DNA of 64,000 bases from Gari tellinella (lineage: Eukaryota; Mollusca; Bivalvia; Cardiida; Psammobiidae). The translations under genes and the position numbers were made by a program. The stretch lies in NCBI GenBank assembly GCA_922989275.2, contig OV277868.1, positions 55,054,216-55,118,215 of the forward strand. Direction: 5' to 3'. Positions 54,038 to 63,459 of the stretch are shown piece by piece. How positions within the stretch are numbered: position 1 is the first letter of the stretch; each line of letters starts with the position of its first letter. The notes under the pieces are model-generated. The model made no database searches. It was not told where the DNA came from and was given only the letters and a program-made list of their open reading frames with translations.

Positions 54038-55189
54038 TGGTAGAGTATAGTGTAACTCTCAGAATCTGGCTGCTAATGAAATGGCCCATTGATGGCTCTG
54101 TTTATATGCAGTTACACTTGCAGTGTACATCAGCCAGGCAGACAAGGTCCCTTGGGAGGGCGTCTGGATTTGGTCATTTTTAAAGTGTGCATCTCAAGTG
54201 ATGTTGTTAAGTACAGGCTGGAGAGGCTCAACATCAGTGGGGACTGACTTTACTTCCTGGTCCTGTGTCAATTTGTTAAAAGAGTCAAGCAGATGCATTT
54301 TTCTGATGAAATAATAATTTTTTCCCCCCTTTAAAGTTAAAGAAACCTTTGAAATGTAAGAATTTAAAGCAAATTTTAAAGGATTTTCATGTTTATCAGC
54401 AGGTTAAAGGTGTAAAGGGTAGACTGGTGTATTTGGTTTTATTTTTTCCAGGTAATACATGAACATTGAACTACAAAACTATTTATTTGACCAGAGTCCA
54501 GTGACAATTCCAAGACTTATTCAAGTTTCCGTAGAAGCTGTCAGTACCCTCAAAACATTGCGGCCGAGCTGTGAGATTGGCCGAGACAGTAAGTTTTTCA
54601 ATTTAGCCCAGCTCCCTTAAAAATGGTTGGATCCACTTGTGATTGCTTTTACTTTACTCAGAAATGTATCAAAAGTTGGAGGAGACTATTAAACATTGTT
54701 TCTTAAAAGATTTGGGACAAATACTGGTGTGACACCGGTGAGGAAGTGCTTCCTGAGGTCGTAGTACAGTAAAAAGTAGATCTTTAAAATTGCCATCTGT
54801 CCAAATATGGATCTAAAAGTGTCTATTAGACCTGGCATGCCTTGTAATGTCATATGTTCAAGAAATTTTGTGTATTCTCTGCCCATTGTGGCAATTTTCT
54901 GTTTCTTTTTGGAGAACTACTTCCTCTTGTGGCTGTTGGGGAAAGTGAGGGTGATAGGTCGGAAATGGTCAAATTTAAACTGAAAGTAGACGGTGCATAA
55001 ATACTTTTCTCAGTAGCAAAAAAAGCAGCCAATCTTGCCCTAGTTTTCTAGTGATGGAGAGGCAGTGCTTGGACCAAATATCAATGGGTTAAATGAGTTA
55101 AGCCCAAATCTATTCTTGGGAGAATCCAAGCGATGTGGAAAATGACTGTTTTACAAAGAAGAAAGAAGGTCAAATTAGACCGGAGTCAC
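54038..55189. other. Interior spacer between transposase and right arm
   Basis: Would contain the transposase promoter (minus strand, just above 54037). A splice-like segment on the plus strand at 54452-54588 (TTTTTTCCAG before, ACA|GTAAGT after) has an open frame from its ATG but an in-frame stop just upstream. Minus-strand frames at 54689-55032 are unrecognised. Confidence 0.4.
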
Positions 55190-55451
55190 ACCACAGGCAA
55201 TCATTCCGTCGACGATGTTAATCCGGCGAAAAGTAGTAAGAGAATGACTTGATCAATCTGGTTCCCTCCTTATTAATGCGCATAGTTCGTACTATCGAGA
55301 GGAGGTGAATAGTAAATGCGCGGAGTTAAACTATTGACACGAGGAGTTAACTTATTTGTCTGAAAGAGGCTTGAGGAGGCACCTTACTGAAACGTGAATA
55401 AACTCCCAACCGTAATATCTCCAGAGTAAAACATTTTTTTTTTCCTCGCCG

Positions 55452-55706
55452 TTAACAATCTATAAAATTACAGCATTGGACAAGCATGCTTTTTAACTCG
55501 CATATTTGTAACATAACGTCTTTTGAAATGGTCACAGATCTAGTCCCTTTCCTTAAATTTAAGACTATCTGTCCGTCGCCATTTTGGAAGATAGACACGT
55601 GATGAATCCCATCCAAATGTATACTAATTTTTCTGTTTTTGTTTTCTGTCTCATTGGATGACTGAGTATTTTCCATTCTAAATGCGTCGATGTAAGCTTG
55701 TGACAT
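55452..55706 (-). CDS. 84-residue PC4-like protein, right arm copy
   Basis: The same protein as at 49983-50237, residue for residue, on the opposite strand. Having both copies intact suggests recent arm homogenisation or selection. Confidence 0.6.
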   Translation of the reverse strand: MSQAYIDAFRMENTQSSNETENKNRKISIHLDGIHHVSIFQNGDGQIVLNLRKGTRSVTISKDVMLQICELKSMLVQCCNFIDC

Positions 55707-55760
55707 TGCAACCTCCTGGACCTTGATTTAACATTGCAGGTCTAAGCGCGTATCGGATAA

Positions 55761-56099
55761 TCAGAATTTGTGGCATTCAACTTCATCGATGTGTTTTCCT
55801 GCTTTTCTCTTTCTCTGCCTGTTTTTACCTACACGCCGTTTCACCAATTTATCGCTCTGTCGTTGTATTTCCCTCGCAGCCCGCTCGACAACTTGCTTCG
55901 TCGGAGAAACTAATTCAACTTTTACGCCGTATTCAGTCGGAATTGTTTTACTTTCCCCTTTTGTACAGATATACTCCTCCCTCGGACCGCAACGTTTTCT
56001 TTCATGTGGAAAGTATTTGGGGTGTTCTGACGATGCGCGAGACTGGTAATAATTAGTCCAAAATTCGTAATTTGGTAGATATGCTTGAACCGGCTTCAT
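55761..56099 (-). CDS. 112-residue basic protein, right arm copy
   Basis: Identical to the left-arm protein from its ATG at 56097-56099. The frame stays open further upstream (to 56165, at a GTG) because of the 14-bp difference, adding KEQIYFENCNYIKFLQERK, but no ATG lies there. Confidence 0.6.
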   Translation of the reverse strand: MKPVQAYLPNYEFWTNYYQSRASSEHPKYFPHERKRCGPREEYICTKGESKTIPTEYGVKVELVSPTKQVVERAAREIQRQSDKLVKRRVGKNRQRKRKAGKHIDEVECHKF

Positions 56100-56187
56100 T
56101 TTCAGTTTTCGCTCTTGAAGAAATTTTATGTAGTTACAGTTTTCAAAGTATATCTGTTCTTTCACAAATCGATCGATGGTAGTAGAC

Positions 56188-56412
56188 TTAAGTATTTATA
56201 TAAACAATTTCGCAGGTAGGTAAATAATGACCTCTCTCCGTACCCGTTCGGATGTTACCGTAGACCAATCGACGAACTGTATTAATATTACGGGAATTGA
56301 CTCGGGGAATATCGACTATTTCCGTCTCACTCGCATGATTTATCTTAAGCCGATAATACAGTACAACCATACAACTTTCTGTTTGCGTCAAAGCTACAGG
56401 AAGTTTATTCAC
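56188..56412 (-). CDS. 74-residue ORF, right arm copy (uncertain)
   Basis: Identical frame to 49263-49487 on the opposite strand; same reservations. Confidence 0.4.
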   Translation of the reverse strand: MNKLPVALTQTESCMVVLYYRLKINHASETEIVDIPRVNSRNINTVRRLVYGNIRTGTERGHYLPTCEIVYINT

Positions 56413-56731
56413 TGAAATGTTGTATGCTTAACGCGGGTGCACTGTACATAGTATGCGTTAATCGCGATAACGAACTAACTCTCGATTTCGGCTTTCTTCG
56501 TAGGTTAAGGTTACGCTCGCTGGTCTTAGTTGGTGACGATCGATAAGCCGTTTTTACCCCGACTCTATTTACCCTAGTCTCGGCTTAATCCGTTTACCGA
56601 TATCGGGCGTTTCCGTCTTCCAATCGAATGCCTTCGTCGTCTAACGCGAGGAACGTTCTATATATTGACCTGATCATAAATGTGGCCGATCATAAATGTG
56701 GCCCTGTTATTTCGAGTCACGTATAACTACT

Positions 56732-56737
56732 AGTGTT
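56732..56737. repeat. Target-site duplication, right (AGTGTT)
   Basis: Copy of 48938-48943. Confidence 0.85.
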
Positions 56738-56965
56738 GGTAGATGTTCTGCTGGGCAGTCCGCATCCTCACTCAGCTGATCGATGTACATCTTTCTAGGG
56801 CGCCCCACGTTGCTCTGTCCTTTTTTAGGTGTCCTTAGTAGGACATCGCTGATTTCTCCAGCAGTGTCCTGCAAAGCGCATTCTTCTCTCTCTGATTGTA
56901 TGGGATATAGGTGGTAGATGTCCATATAGGTGTTGTTTTGTTGGATGCTCAGTCCATGATTGCTA
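56732..56965 (-). pseudogene. LINE C-terminal frame, proximal part
   Basis: The minus-strand frame MDIYHLYPIQSEREECALQD, then LRTPKKGQSNVGRPRKMYID and QLSEDADCPAEHLPTL resembles the C-terminal tail of non-LTR retrotransposon polyproteins (W.P..G...RGRP...Y.D.L..D.G....EL...M.DR..WR). It is broken by the 7.8-kb element and resumes at 48943. Upstream (towards 57000) it is truncated. Confidence 0.75.
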
Positions 56966-57153
56966 GCAAACTGAAAACCAGCGTCTGATCAGGTCCCAAA
57001 CTGAATGCTCTTTAGAATTTTTGAGTGATCAATCGTCAACTTTTTCAAGAATCAGACATTTCGACTTTTTATTGCGTTTGTGTTTCTTTTCGATAAAAGA
57101 TGAAATAAATGACGTCTTCTACAAATAAAGCTAGTGTTTTATTCGCAAAGCCG

Positions 57154-57385
57154 TTTAACTCATTCACCTCTGAAATCTTTGATGGACATTTCCAATTTCA
57201 AAATAAGTCTAGTTCAATTCTGATTACCTAGGGTTGGTTTTAACAATATATTTCAAAATGACAAACAGCTCCTTAAGGAGCCCTCTGCTCAGGGTTTGCA
57301 CTGTTTGCATAGGACAAGTGTAATCCTAACATGTACACTGTTTGTAAATGACGAGTATACTCGTCGCTAGGGTTGAATGTGTTAA
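57154..57385. mobile_element. Family C MITE, reverse copy
   Basis: TTAACTCATTCACCTCTGAA, shortened H1 core (ACAAACAGCTCCTTAAGGAG, TGCTCAGGGTTTGCACTG), ACGAGTATACTCGTCGCTAG and GGTTGAATGTGTTAA. Confidence 0.7.
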
Positions 57386-57569
57386 AGATTATAGCGCATC
57401 CAAGGGCATACATTGAGTACTAGTAGCAATTTGTAATCCTGTATTTGAGATAATGAAGCAACTGTTCTGTATTCTTCATCTGCTTATCTTCTTTATACAT
57501 GAGAATTGTCACAGATGACATAAGACTATATTACGTAGCAACGGCGGGATGTTAAAACAATTTTGTCTA

Positions 57570-57650
57570 AATGCAAACAATTTGGAGTCAGATAAGAATT
57601 CCAGAAACTCGGCGTCTAACCAGGCTTCAAACTCTTTGCCACTCAGATTA
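57570..57650. repeat. H1 hairpin, family A type, worn
   Basis: GCAAACAATTTGGAGTCAGA, loop TTCCAGAAACTCGGCG, CAGGCTTCAAACTCTTTGCC. Confidence 0.5.
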
Positions 57651-57786
57651 GATCTAAATTTCACAATTTCTGTTATTTTCCTCGTTATCGTTTACATATG
57701 TTATTCGTTTATAGGGGAAATCATAAAACCGTTTTGGTTATCCTGGATTTGGACTTACATGCACAGTAAACTTATTCACCAATGAA

Positions 57787-58170
57787 TTTAACCCATTTGC
57801 GCCCAGTGGATTATTCCAGGTTTAAATATTGGACTAGTCCGTTTTTTTTATGTATGGGGTCGCTGGTCTAAAATTTCATTTTTTAAAAACAAAATCCTAT
57901 CAGCAAATAGTGTAAACTCTGATCAGAGTCTACACATTTTTGCCCATGTCCCTATTATAGGACGTTAGGCACAAATGACATAAGTTTGCTTTCTACAATG
58001 TATTATAAAATCACAAATAGTACTGGTTCTAAACAGAGAACTATTGCAAGGGACCATTTAGTCTAGATCTACACTGTTTGCATTGGACAATCTTAAAAGG
58101 TTAATGTACTCTTAACAAGAACACTGTTCGTTCAGGACGAGTATACACGTCGCTAGGGTTCAATAGATTA
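57787..58170. mobile_element. Family M MITE, copy 2
   Basis: TTAACCCATTTGCGCCCAGT, GGGGTCGCTGGTCTAAAATT, ATCCTATCAGCAAATAGTG, a collapsed H1 core (TGATCAGAGTCTACACAT), TTTGCCCATGTCCC. From 58050 it grades into a family C-like right part (ACGAGTATACACGTCGC, TAGATTAA). Confidence 0.55.
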
Positions 58171-58384
58171 ACAAAGGCAACTGTTTCGTATTTCCCATAT
58201 GTTTATCATTGTGCATGGGAATAATTACAGATGACAAAATAAGCTTAATTAGATAAGGGCAACTAATCACAGAGTTAACATGTTTATCTATAGTAATTAA
58301 TTCCTACACTGCTAGGATACAATAAACAATTTGCTTTAATTTTCCAAATTCAACCCTGTCATCTCCATAGGCGGCTTTGGTAGA

Positions 58385-58600
58385 CTTTACAAACAGTTTG
58401 GATCCTGATCCTACGCCGCTTCAGTCTGGTTAGGATCCAGCAGAAATGGTATTTTGTATCGATATTTTTGCAGTCATACTTCCTGAACCCTTTCAACCAT
58501 AGAAGCTCCTTTTAGCGCATTTATATAGTCATAAATATGTATCGACAGAAATAATTTCTATATCCTAGCGGATGGTAAAGAAAAGCAGAGTGCGCCTTAA
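58385..58600. repeat. Family B and family D remnants
   Basis: H1 half core ACAAACAGTTTGGATCCTGA at 58390; then CCCTTTCAACCATAGAAGC, CTTTTAGCGCATTTATATAG and AGTGCGCCTTAAGG of family D in reverse. Confidence 0.45.
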
Positions 58601-58734
58601 GGAAGAAACATCGACTCATCGGTTATTAGACTGTTGTTTTAAACAGTTTTGGTCTAAACTAGACGCATACAATAACTCGTCTTTCATCTGAACCTAAACT
58701 GTTTGACAATATCGTGATATGATGTACAGTGGAG

Positions 58735-58973
58735 AACTTTATTCTTTCCCGTTTAAACGCAAACGAAACGCAAACGCAGTGCATTAAAATGTACACAATG
58801 ACAACATTTTGACATTCTTTATGATTTATTATAATTTGAGTGGCAAACAGTTTGGAGCCTGATCAGACGCCGGGTAACCCGGCGTCTTGTCTGGCTCCAC
58901 ATTGTTTGCAATGGAAATAATAGTTTTAGCGTAAACGCGTTTATTGGGAACGAATAACGTATTCCCCACTGTA
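58735..58973. mobile_element. Family A MITE, copy 17 (intact)
   Basis: TACAGTGGAGAACTTTATTC ... AACGTATTCCCCACTGTA. H1 core at about 58845-58912. Confidence 0.85.
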
Positions 58974-59134
58974 ATGGAGATGTAATGATAATGGCATGAA
59001 TCATATTAAATATATTTTGTCAAACTCATATTCATAATGAAATCTACCTTGATGTCATAAAACAAATCTAAGTTTTCAGTACTAAATACTCTCTTTATAC
59101 CAGTTTTTTCCACAAAATTTGACAACTTATATCA

Positions 59135-59354
59135 CTGTCAATGTCGCCAAAGGGTTCGTTTGCAACCAATCTGGACACTTGTCAGACCGTCTGATCAGGA
59201 TCAAAACTGTTTGACAATCGATTCGAAATTTCGCCAGTCAGACTGCCTTTAAACTTAACTTTGAAAAGATATTGCAGATAGCATTATTGAAGCAGACGAC
59301 AACATGGCGATGAAGGGGTAAAAACCCCACGAGAAAGTTGACGATGAAAGGGTC
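59135..59354. mobile_element. Family B MITE, worn copy
   Basis: CACTGTCAATGTCGCCAAAG, damaged H1 core (GACCGTCTGATCAGGATC), TGAAGCAGACGACAACATGG, AAGGGGTAAAAACCCCACG, GATGAAAGGGTCAA. Confidence 0.6.
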
Positions 59355-59497
59355 AAGAAAGGCTTTGAAAAAAAGAATGACAGGCTAAATTCTATTTTGT
59401 ATTGGTACATATAGGTGACAGCTGAAGCGACAGGCAACAAGAGAATCGTTGTTGCTTAATTAAGATTATATGTTAAGTGTCACCCGCGCAATTGTGT

Positions 59498-59740
59498 TAC
59501 AGTGGAGAAAACGTTATTCTTTCCCAATAAACGCGTTTACGCTAAAACTATTATTTGCAGTGCAAACAGCTTGGAGCCAGATCAGACGCCGGGTAACCCG
59601 GCGTCTGGTCAGACTCCAAACTGTTTGCCACAAAGATGAATGAATAGAATTGTCTAAAAGTTGTACTTTTCTACGTTTTAGTGCTTTGCGTTTGCGTACG
59701 TTTGCGTTTAAACGGGAAAGAATAACAGATTCTCCACTGT
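59498..59740. mobile_element. Family A MITE, copy 18 (mixed ends)
   Basis: Left end TACAGTGGAGAAAACGTTAT, right end AACAGATTCTCCACTGT. These belong to the two different A subfamilies. H1 core at about 59564-59628. Confidence 0.85.
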
Positions 59741-59759
59741 TACCCTTCTTCTGTTGAAT

Positions 59760-60143
59760 ACGACAAAACTGACATGATCAAACAGTTTGGACAGATGCAG
59801 AGTAACTTGGCGTCTGTATGAATAGGATCCAATCTGTTAGACATCCTATAAACTTTGCTATAGTTTCAGAATATTTGAAAATCCTTTTAGCAACCTGTTC
59901 AATGCTGTGACTGATAACACGAGCATTTGCAAACAGTTTAGATTCAGTTCTGACATCGCACGACGCGGCGTCTTATCAGGATCCAATCTGTTAGAAACTT
60001 GACAGAGCAAAGTTTTTTAAGTTTTAAGACGCATACAATTAAAAAAGATTATATATAAAGGCAGACTGAAATTTTAAGCAGACGGTATTACGGTAGTACT
60101 TTGTTAGACGGATATTTGCATCATAATGACAGTGGAAGGGTTA
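59760..60143. repeat. Family B copy plus an H1 fragment
   Basis: H1 fragment at about 59778-59840. A fuller B element at about 59900-60143: GCAAACAGTTTAGATTCAGT, loop CATCGCACGACGCGGCG, TTTTAAGCAGACGGTATTAC, ending GTGGAAGGGTTAA. Confidence 0.55.
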
Positions 60144-60144
60144 A

Positions 60145-60223
60145 CTCCAAAACTGTGTGTCATTGGAATTTTAGTTTTAACCCAACCGTGTTTATTGGGA
60201 AAGAATGACTTCTTCTCCACTGT
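60145..60223. repeat. Family A right end
   Basis: GTTTTAACCCAACCGTGTTT, ATTGGGAAAGAATGACTTC, TTCTCCACTGTA. The left two thirds are missing. Confidence 0.65.
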
Positions 60224-60451
60224 ATCTGTTTTGTTTTATTTCACATTAAGCTTTCGGAAATCCATGTCTCATCAGTGAATGTCCGCTTGGTACAGCTTTG
60301 ACTTTTACGCAAAACAACATATTCTGTTTTTTGTTTGAAATTCTGTCCTCTTTCAATTTTCCGTGTGTATCATTTTCCTGTGTTACACAGTTTCACACAG
60401 TTTCTTTTCAGGACATTGTGAAAGGATAAAATATGAACATATGAGAAATTG

Positions 60452-60595
60452 GTTAACGTATTCGTCCAAGGAATTGTTAATGGACAATTCCATTTTCCAA
60501 TTCCATCTAATCAATTTATGACCATTTGTCGTTGTTTTCTGCAATATATTGCACAATGACAAACAGTCGACCTAGACTAGAGACCTACTTCCTTA
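60452..60595. repeat. Family C fragment (reverse)
   Basis: GTTAACGTATTCGTCC, AATGGACAATTCCATTTTCC, TGCAATATATTGCACAATGA and CAAACAGTCGACC; the right half is missing. Confidence 0.5.
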
Positions 60596-60795
60596 ACCCT
60601 TTCACTCTCATTGACGCCTTCAAAAAATCTGATCTGGACCTAAACTGTTTGACACTCTTATCGATATATATTAAGTCATACAACCTTAAATCTAACTTTG
60701 AAACGTGTCTTGCAGACAACAATACTGAAGTAGACGACAATAAAGCGATGAAGGGGTAAAAATCTCCCCAAAAATATGATCATGAAAGGCACTTG
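60593..60795. mobile_element. Family B MITE, core partly deleted
   Basis: TTAACCCTTTCACTCTCATT, half an H1 core (GATCTGGACCTAAACTGTTT), GAAGTAGACGACAATAAAGC, GGGGTAAAAATCTCCCC, ATCATGAAAGGC. Confidence 0.6.
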
Positions 60796-60799
60796 TTGC

Positions 60800-61445
60800 A
60801 TATGAAACGTGTACTATTCACAGGCTGGGTCGCGCTTTAAACTGTGAAATAAGGTTAAAGTCGACTTGAGCAAGTGCGGTTTATCGAGGTTTTACTGTTT
60901 TCAGTTAGATCAAAATGTTACACGATGATAAATGTCAGAAATATCGCACAGTTCACAGCCTGTGTTTTCCCATGTATTCGTACAAAACAATGTGTATGTA
61001 CATGTAGTCATGTACCACCTCAGTATATCAACTTGAAACCTCTACTATACCAACACCACGAATTTGTTTTGCATTCATGCTGTCTTAAATCTAACTTTGA
61101 AATACAAGATTAGACAGTATTATTAAAGCATGGCGTACAGTTGTGAAAAGATAAAAACATCTAAAATTTGATTTTGAAATGGTTCAACAGTGGTTATACC
61201 ATTATTAAAGTAGAATGGAGTGTTAATTTTTAACATGCTTGCGGTTGATCTTTACATTAATCCAACTTATTATGAGTTTATTTGATACGATTACTATTTA
61301 TTATGCTTTTGCTGTAAGCATTTTATGTAATGTTTTATGCATTAAAACCATCGTATCGTATAGTATAGATGAGTTTATTCGTAATAACTTGGATCAAGTA
61401 ATTAAACACTCGGGGAAAAAACAGTCCAACTAATATTGATCGATG
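60800..61445. other. No gene recognised
   Basis: AT-rich with short frames only. CTTAAATCTAACTTTGAAA near 61084 recalls the right part of family B. Confidence 0.4.
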
Positions 61446-61449
61446 GTTT

Positions 61450-61630
61450 AATAGTAGGTCCATGAACAGTTTCAACCAATTTTCTCCTAGTCATGGGTAT
61501 ATTCGTCATTTGCAAATGTTGTACTACTAAAGAGTACAATAGTGTCCTATGTGAATAGAGAAGACCCTGGTCACTGGACTCTTACATGTACAGCAGCCTT
61601 TTGACAAAAGTCAACATTGCAATTTTGTAA
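61450..61630. repeat. Worn family C fragment
   Basis: CTCCTAGTCATGGGTATATT, AAAGAGTACAATAGTGTCC, GAGAAGACCCTGGTCACTGG. Confidence 0.4.
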
Positions 61631-61867
61631 TACAAAGTTGGAATCAACTATAAATATTTGAAAACGAATGAGGCTTTATAGTTAATTGTAAAATTAGTAA
61701 AAGTAAATTTCTTTGTTTGCTGGCCATGTATCACGCGACCACTGCTCTGTTTTTAACGCGAATCCCGATCAAAATGTAAATCACAGCTTTCATTACCTAA
61801 TATGTATTTATATGCATTTTTGTTTTATAAAAGTAATCCTCTGGTATGTACATGAAGTTCTGGTTGC

Positions 61868-62102
61868 AAGGTTATAAAGAGTTTGGATGGAGTCAGAGAT
61901 TGTTCTGAATCCTTTGCTTGGTCAGATAGGGGCCTTTGCCCAAATCTGACCAATCAAGGGTTTAAAGGTTATAAAACTTTTGAATGGAGGTTGACATTGC
62001 TGTCAGGCATTTAATAGTTCACATTTGAGCTTTTGTTTGCCCACATCTGACCAATTCAATGTTTGAGAACGATTTCAGACTCAACTCAAGTAATATAACC
62101 AC
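61868..62102. mobile_element. Family G-like palindromic repeats
   Basis: CAAGGTTATAAAGAGTTTGG with TGGTCAGATAGGGGCC / GGCCTTTGCCCAAATCTGACCA-type pairing, then a second right arm (CCCACATCTGACCAATTCAA, CAGACTCAACTCAAG, TATAACCACG). This looks like one G element plus half of another. Confidence 0.55.
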
Positions 62103-62580
62103 GGGACCCGGAGAGAAAATACTGAAGGCTCTCCAAGTTCCTTTCCAGGTGGTAACTTTAAGCTTGTTGAAATAAACACAGAAAATGGATCTCTATAAGG
62201 AATAAGAACAAGCGCTAAACTGTGCTGATATTGGGGAAGGGTTATATATAATTGGTAGGAAGGCATCCGGGGTAATTGATTATAATCTTCTTAAAACTGA
62301 TACTAGAAGTGCTGCATATCTGATAATCATGGAAAAGGAGAAGAAGCTATTAGTTTCGAATATACACGTTTGTGTTAAATCAAAGAATGTCTCACAAATT
62401 ATGCAGAAAGGAAAAGACTATCGTTTCTTAAAAACAAACATTTGACTAGTATTGTAGATCTATTGGTTCGTGTTAAATAGTTAGACAGTTGGATAAGTAG
62501 GCATATTTTATTCCTAAAAGCAATTTGCCCAACAAACACTTTCGACATACATAGCTTATATAAACAAATCTACTATTGCA
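62103..62580. other. No feature recognised
   Basis: No gene-like frame and no bounded repeat. Confidence 0.4.
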
Positions 62581-62899
62581 TACAGTACTGAACTTTAAAA
62601 AATTAACATTTTTTGCGATTCGCTTGCAATTCGATGGCAATTCGCTTGCAATTCGATGGCAATTCGCTTGCGATTCAAAATAGTAACTTTACCCTCGGGT
62701 AAGTTTTCTTGAATGGTGTATCTCACAAATGGTCGCAAATATGACTTCGTTATTTTTTTCGATTCAATATTTGTCAAAACCGCTTCTGAAAATTCACGAA
62801 CAAATATTCAAACGTAGGATTTGTTTTTTGAAGCCCGATTCTATGGCAATTCGATGGCAATTCGCTTCCGATTATCAATTTAATTTAATAAGGTTCAAT
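62581..62899. mobile_element. Family H element, copy 2 (inverted)
   Basis: TACAGTACTGAACTTTAAAA at the left and TTAATTTAATAAGGTTCAA at the right. The GATGGCAATTCGCTTGCAAT units are repeated on both sides. On the minus strand an open frame (62595-62777) matches the ORF of copy 1: IESKKITKSYLRPFVR, TIQENLPEGKV, KRIAIELQANC. Confidence 0.75.
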
Positions 62900-63215
62900 G
62901 GTGATAGAAAACATCAACCGTAACAGTTAAAGGCGATAACTCATACGGATTGACATCACTCAGATAGCCGAGTTACCTTATCCGTTTTACCGGAGTGGAA
63001 ACAATCTAAGATCTTAATTAGACACCGAGTTCCTCAACGTTTGACTGGTTCCTTAGGAATACCATCTACACATATGGTTGAACAGTTGAAGACAATCGGT
63101 CAGCAGTGGTGTAGAAGTGTAGATAGAGAGAATTGGAAGTTGATCGGGTAAACAAATGTATTTCGAAATGGCGTAATGATAAAGCTTCATCCAAATGTAA
63201 AAAATGGTGTCATAT

Positions 63216-63430
63216 TGTTAACACTTTGCCTGCTGGTCGCGACCTTATTGATTTTTGCAAACAGTTTAGATCCAGATCAGACACCGCGTAACGCGGTGTC
63301 TGATCTGGATCCAAACTGTTTGACACTCTTCTTTAGGTTTCTTTACTTAAAAAATGTATAAATCTAAATTTAACAAACTTTGCAGACGACAATTTCGAAG
63401 CAGACGACATCACCGCAGGATAAGGGTTCA
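63216..63430. mobile_element. Family B MITE, perfect core
   Basis: GTTAACACTTTGCCTGCTGG, H1 core at about 63258-63322 (TTTAGATCCAGATCAGACAC and inverse, loop GCGTAACGC), GAAGCAGACGACATCACCGC, GATAAGGGTTC. Confidence 0.75.
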
Positions 63431-63459
63431 TACCAAATAGGCTGAACTTAATCTGCCTA

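Larger units (their letters stand above)
48944..56731. mobile_element. 7.8-kb element with 1.55-kb inverted repeats (Polinton-like ends)
   Basis: The ends are 5'-AGTAGTTATACGTGACTCG and its inverse, ...CT-3'. The flanking duplication is 6 bp (AGTGTT). AG ends, 6-bp duplications and long inverted repeats are hallmarks of Polinton/Maverick elements. Against that, it is about half their usual length, and no protein-primed polymerase, retroviral-type integrase, packaging ATPase, protease or capsid frame is seen. The arms carry small genes pointing inwards. The interior (50500-55189) carries a zinc-finger gene, simple repeats and a Mutator-like transposase. It could instead be a DNA transposon whose own transposase is the interior gene. 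Arms about 99% alike suggest recent activity. Confidence 0.85.
55190..56731 (-). repeat. Right terminal inverted repeat, 1,542 bp
   Basis: Inverse of 48944-50499, 14 bases shorter because of one indel near 56122-56127. Substitutions noted include C/T in the AGGTGCCTCYTCAAGCC segment and G/A in CATTRATAAGGAGG. The inner limit falls six codons into the zinc-finger frame. Confidence 0.93.

Noticed and set aside
54452..54588. Exon-like segment with AG before and GTAAGT after
   Set aside because: Frame has a stop just upstream of its ATG and no partner exons were found; too weak to annotate.
616..63430. Possible CRISPR array because of regularly recurring hairpins
   Set aside because: Spacing is irregular, hairpins sit inside bounded elements with target duplications, and the DNA is eukaryotic.
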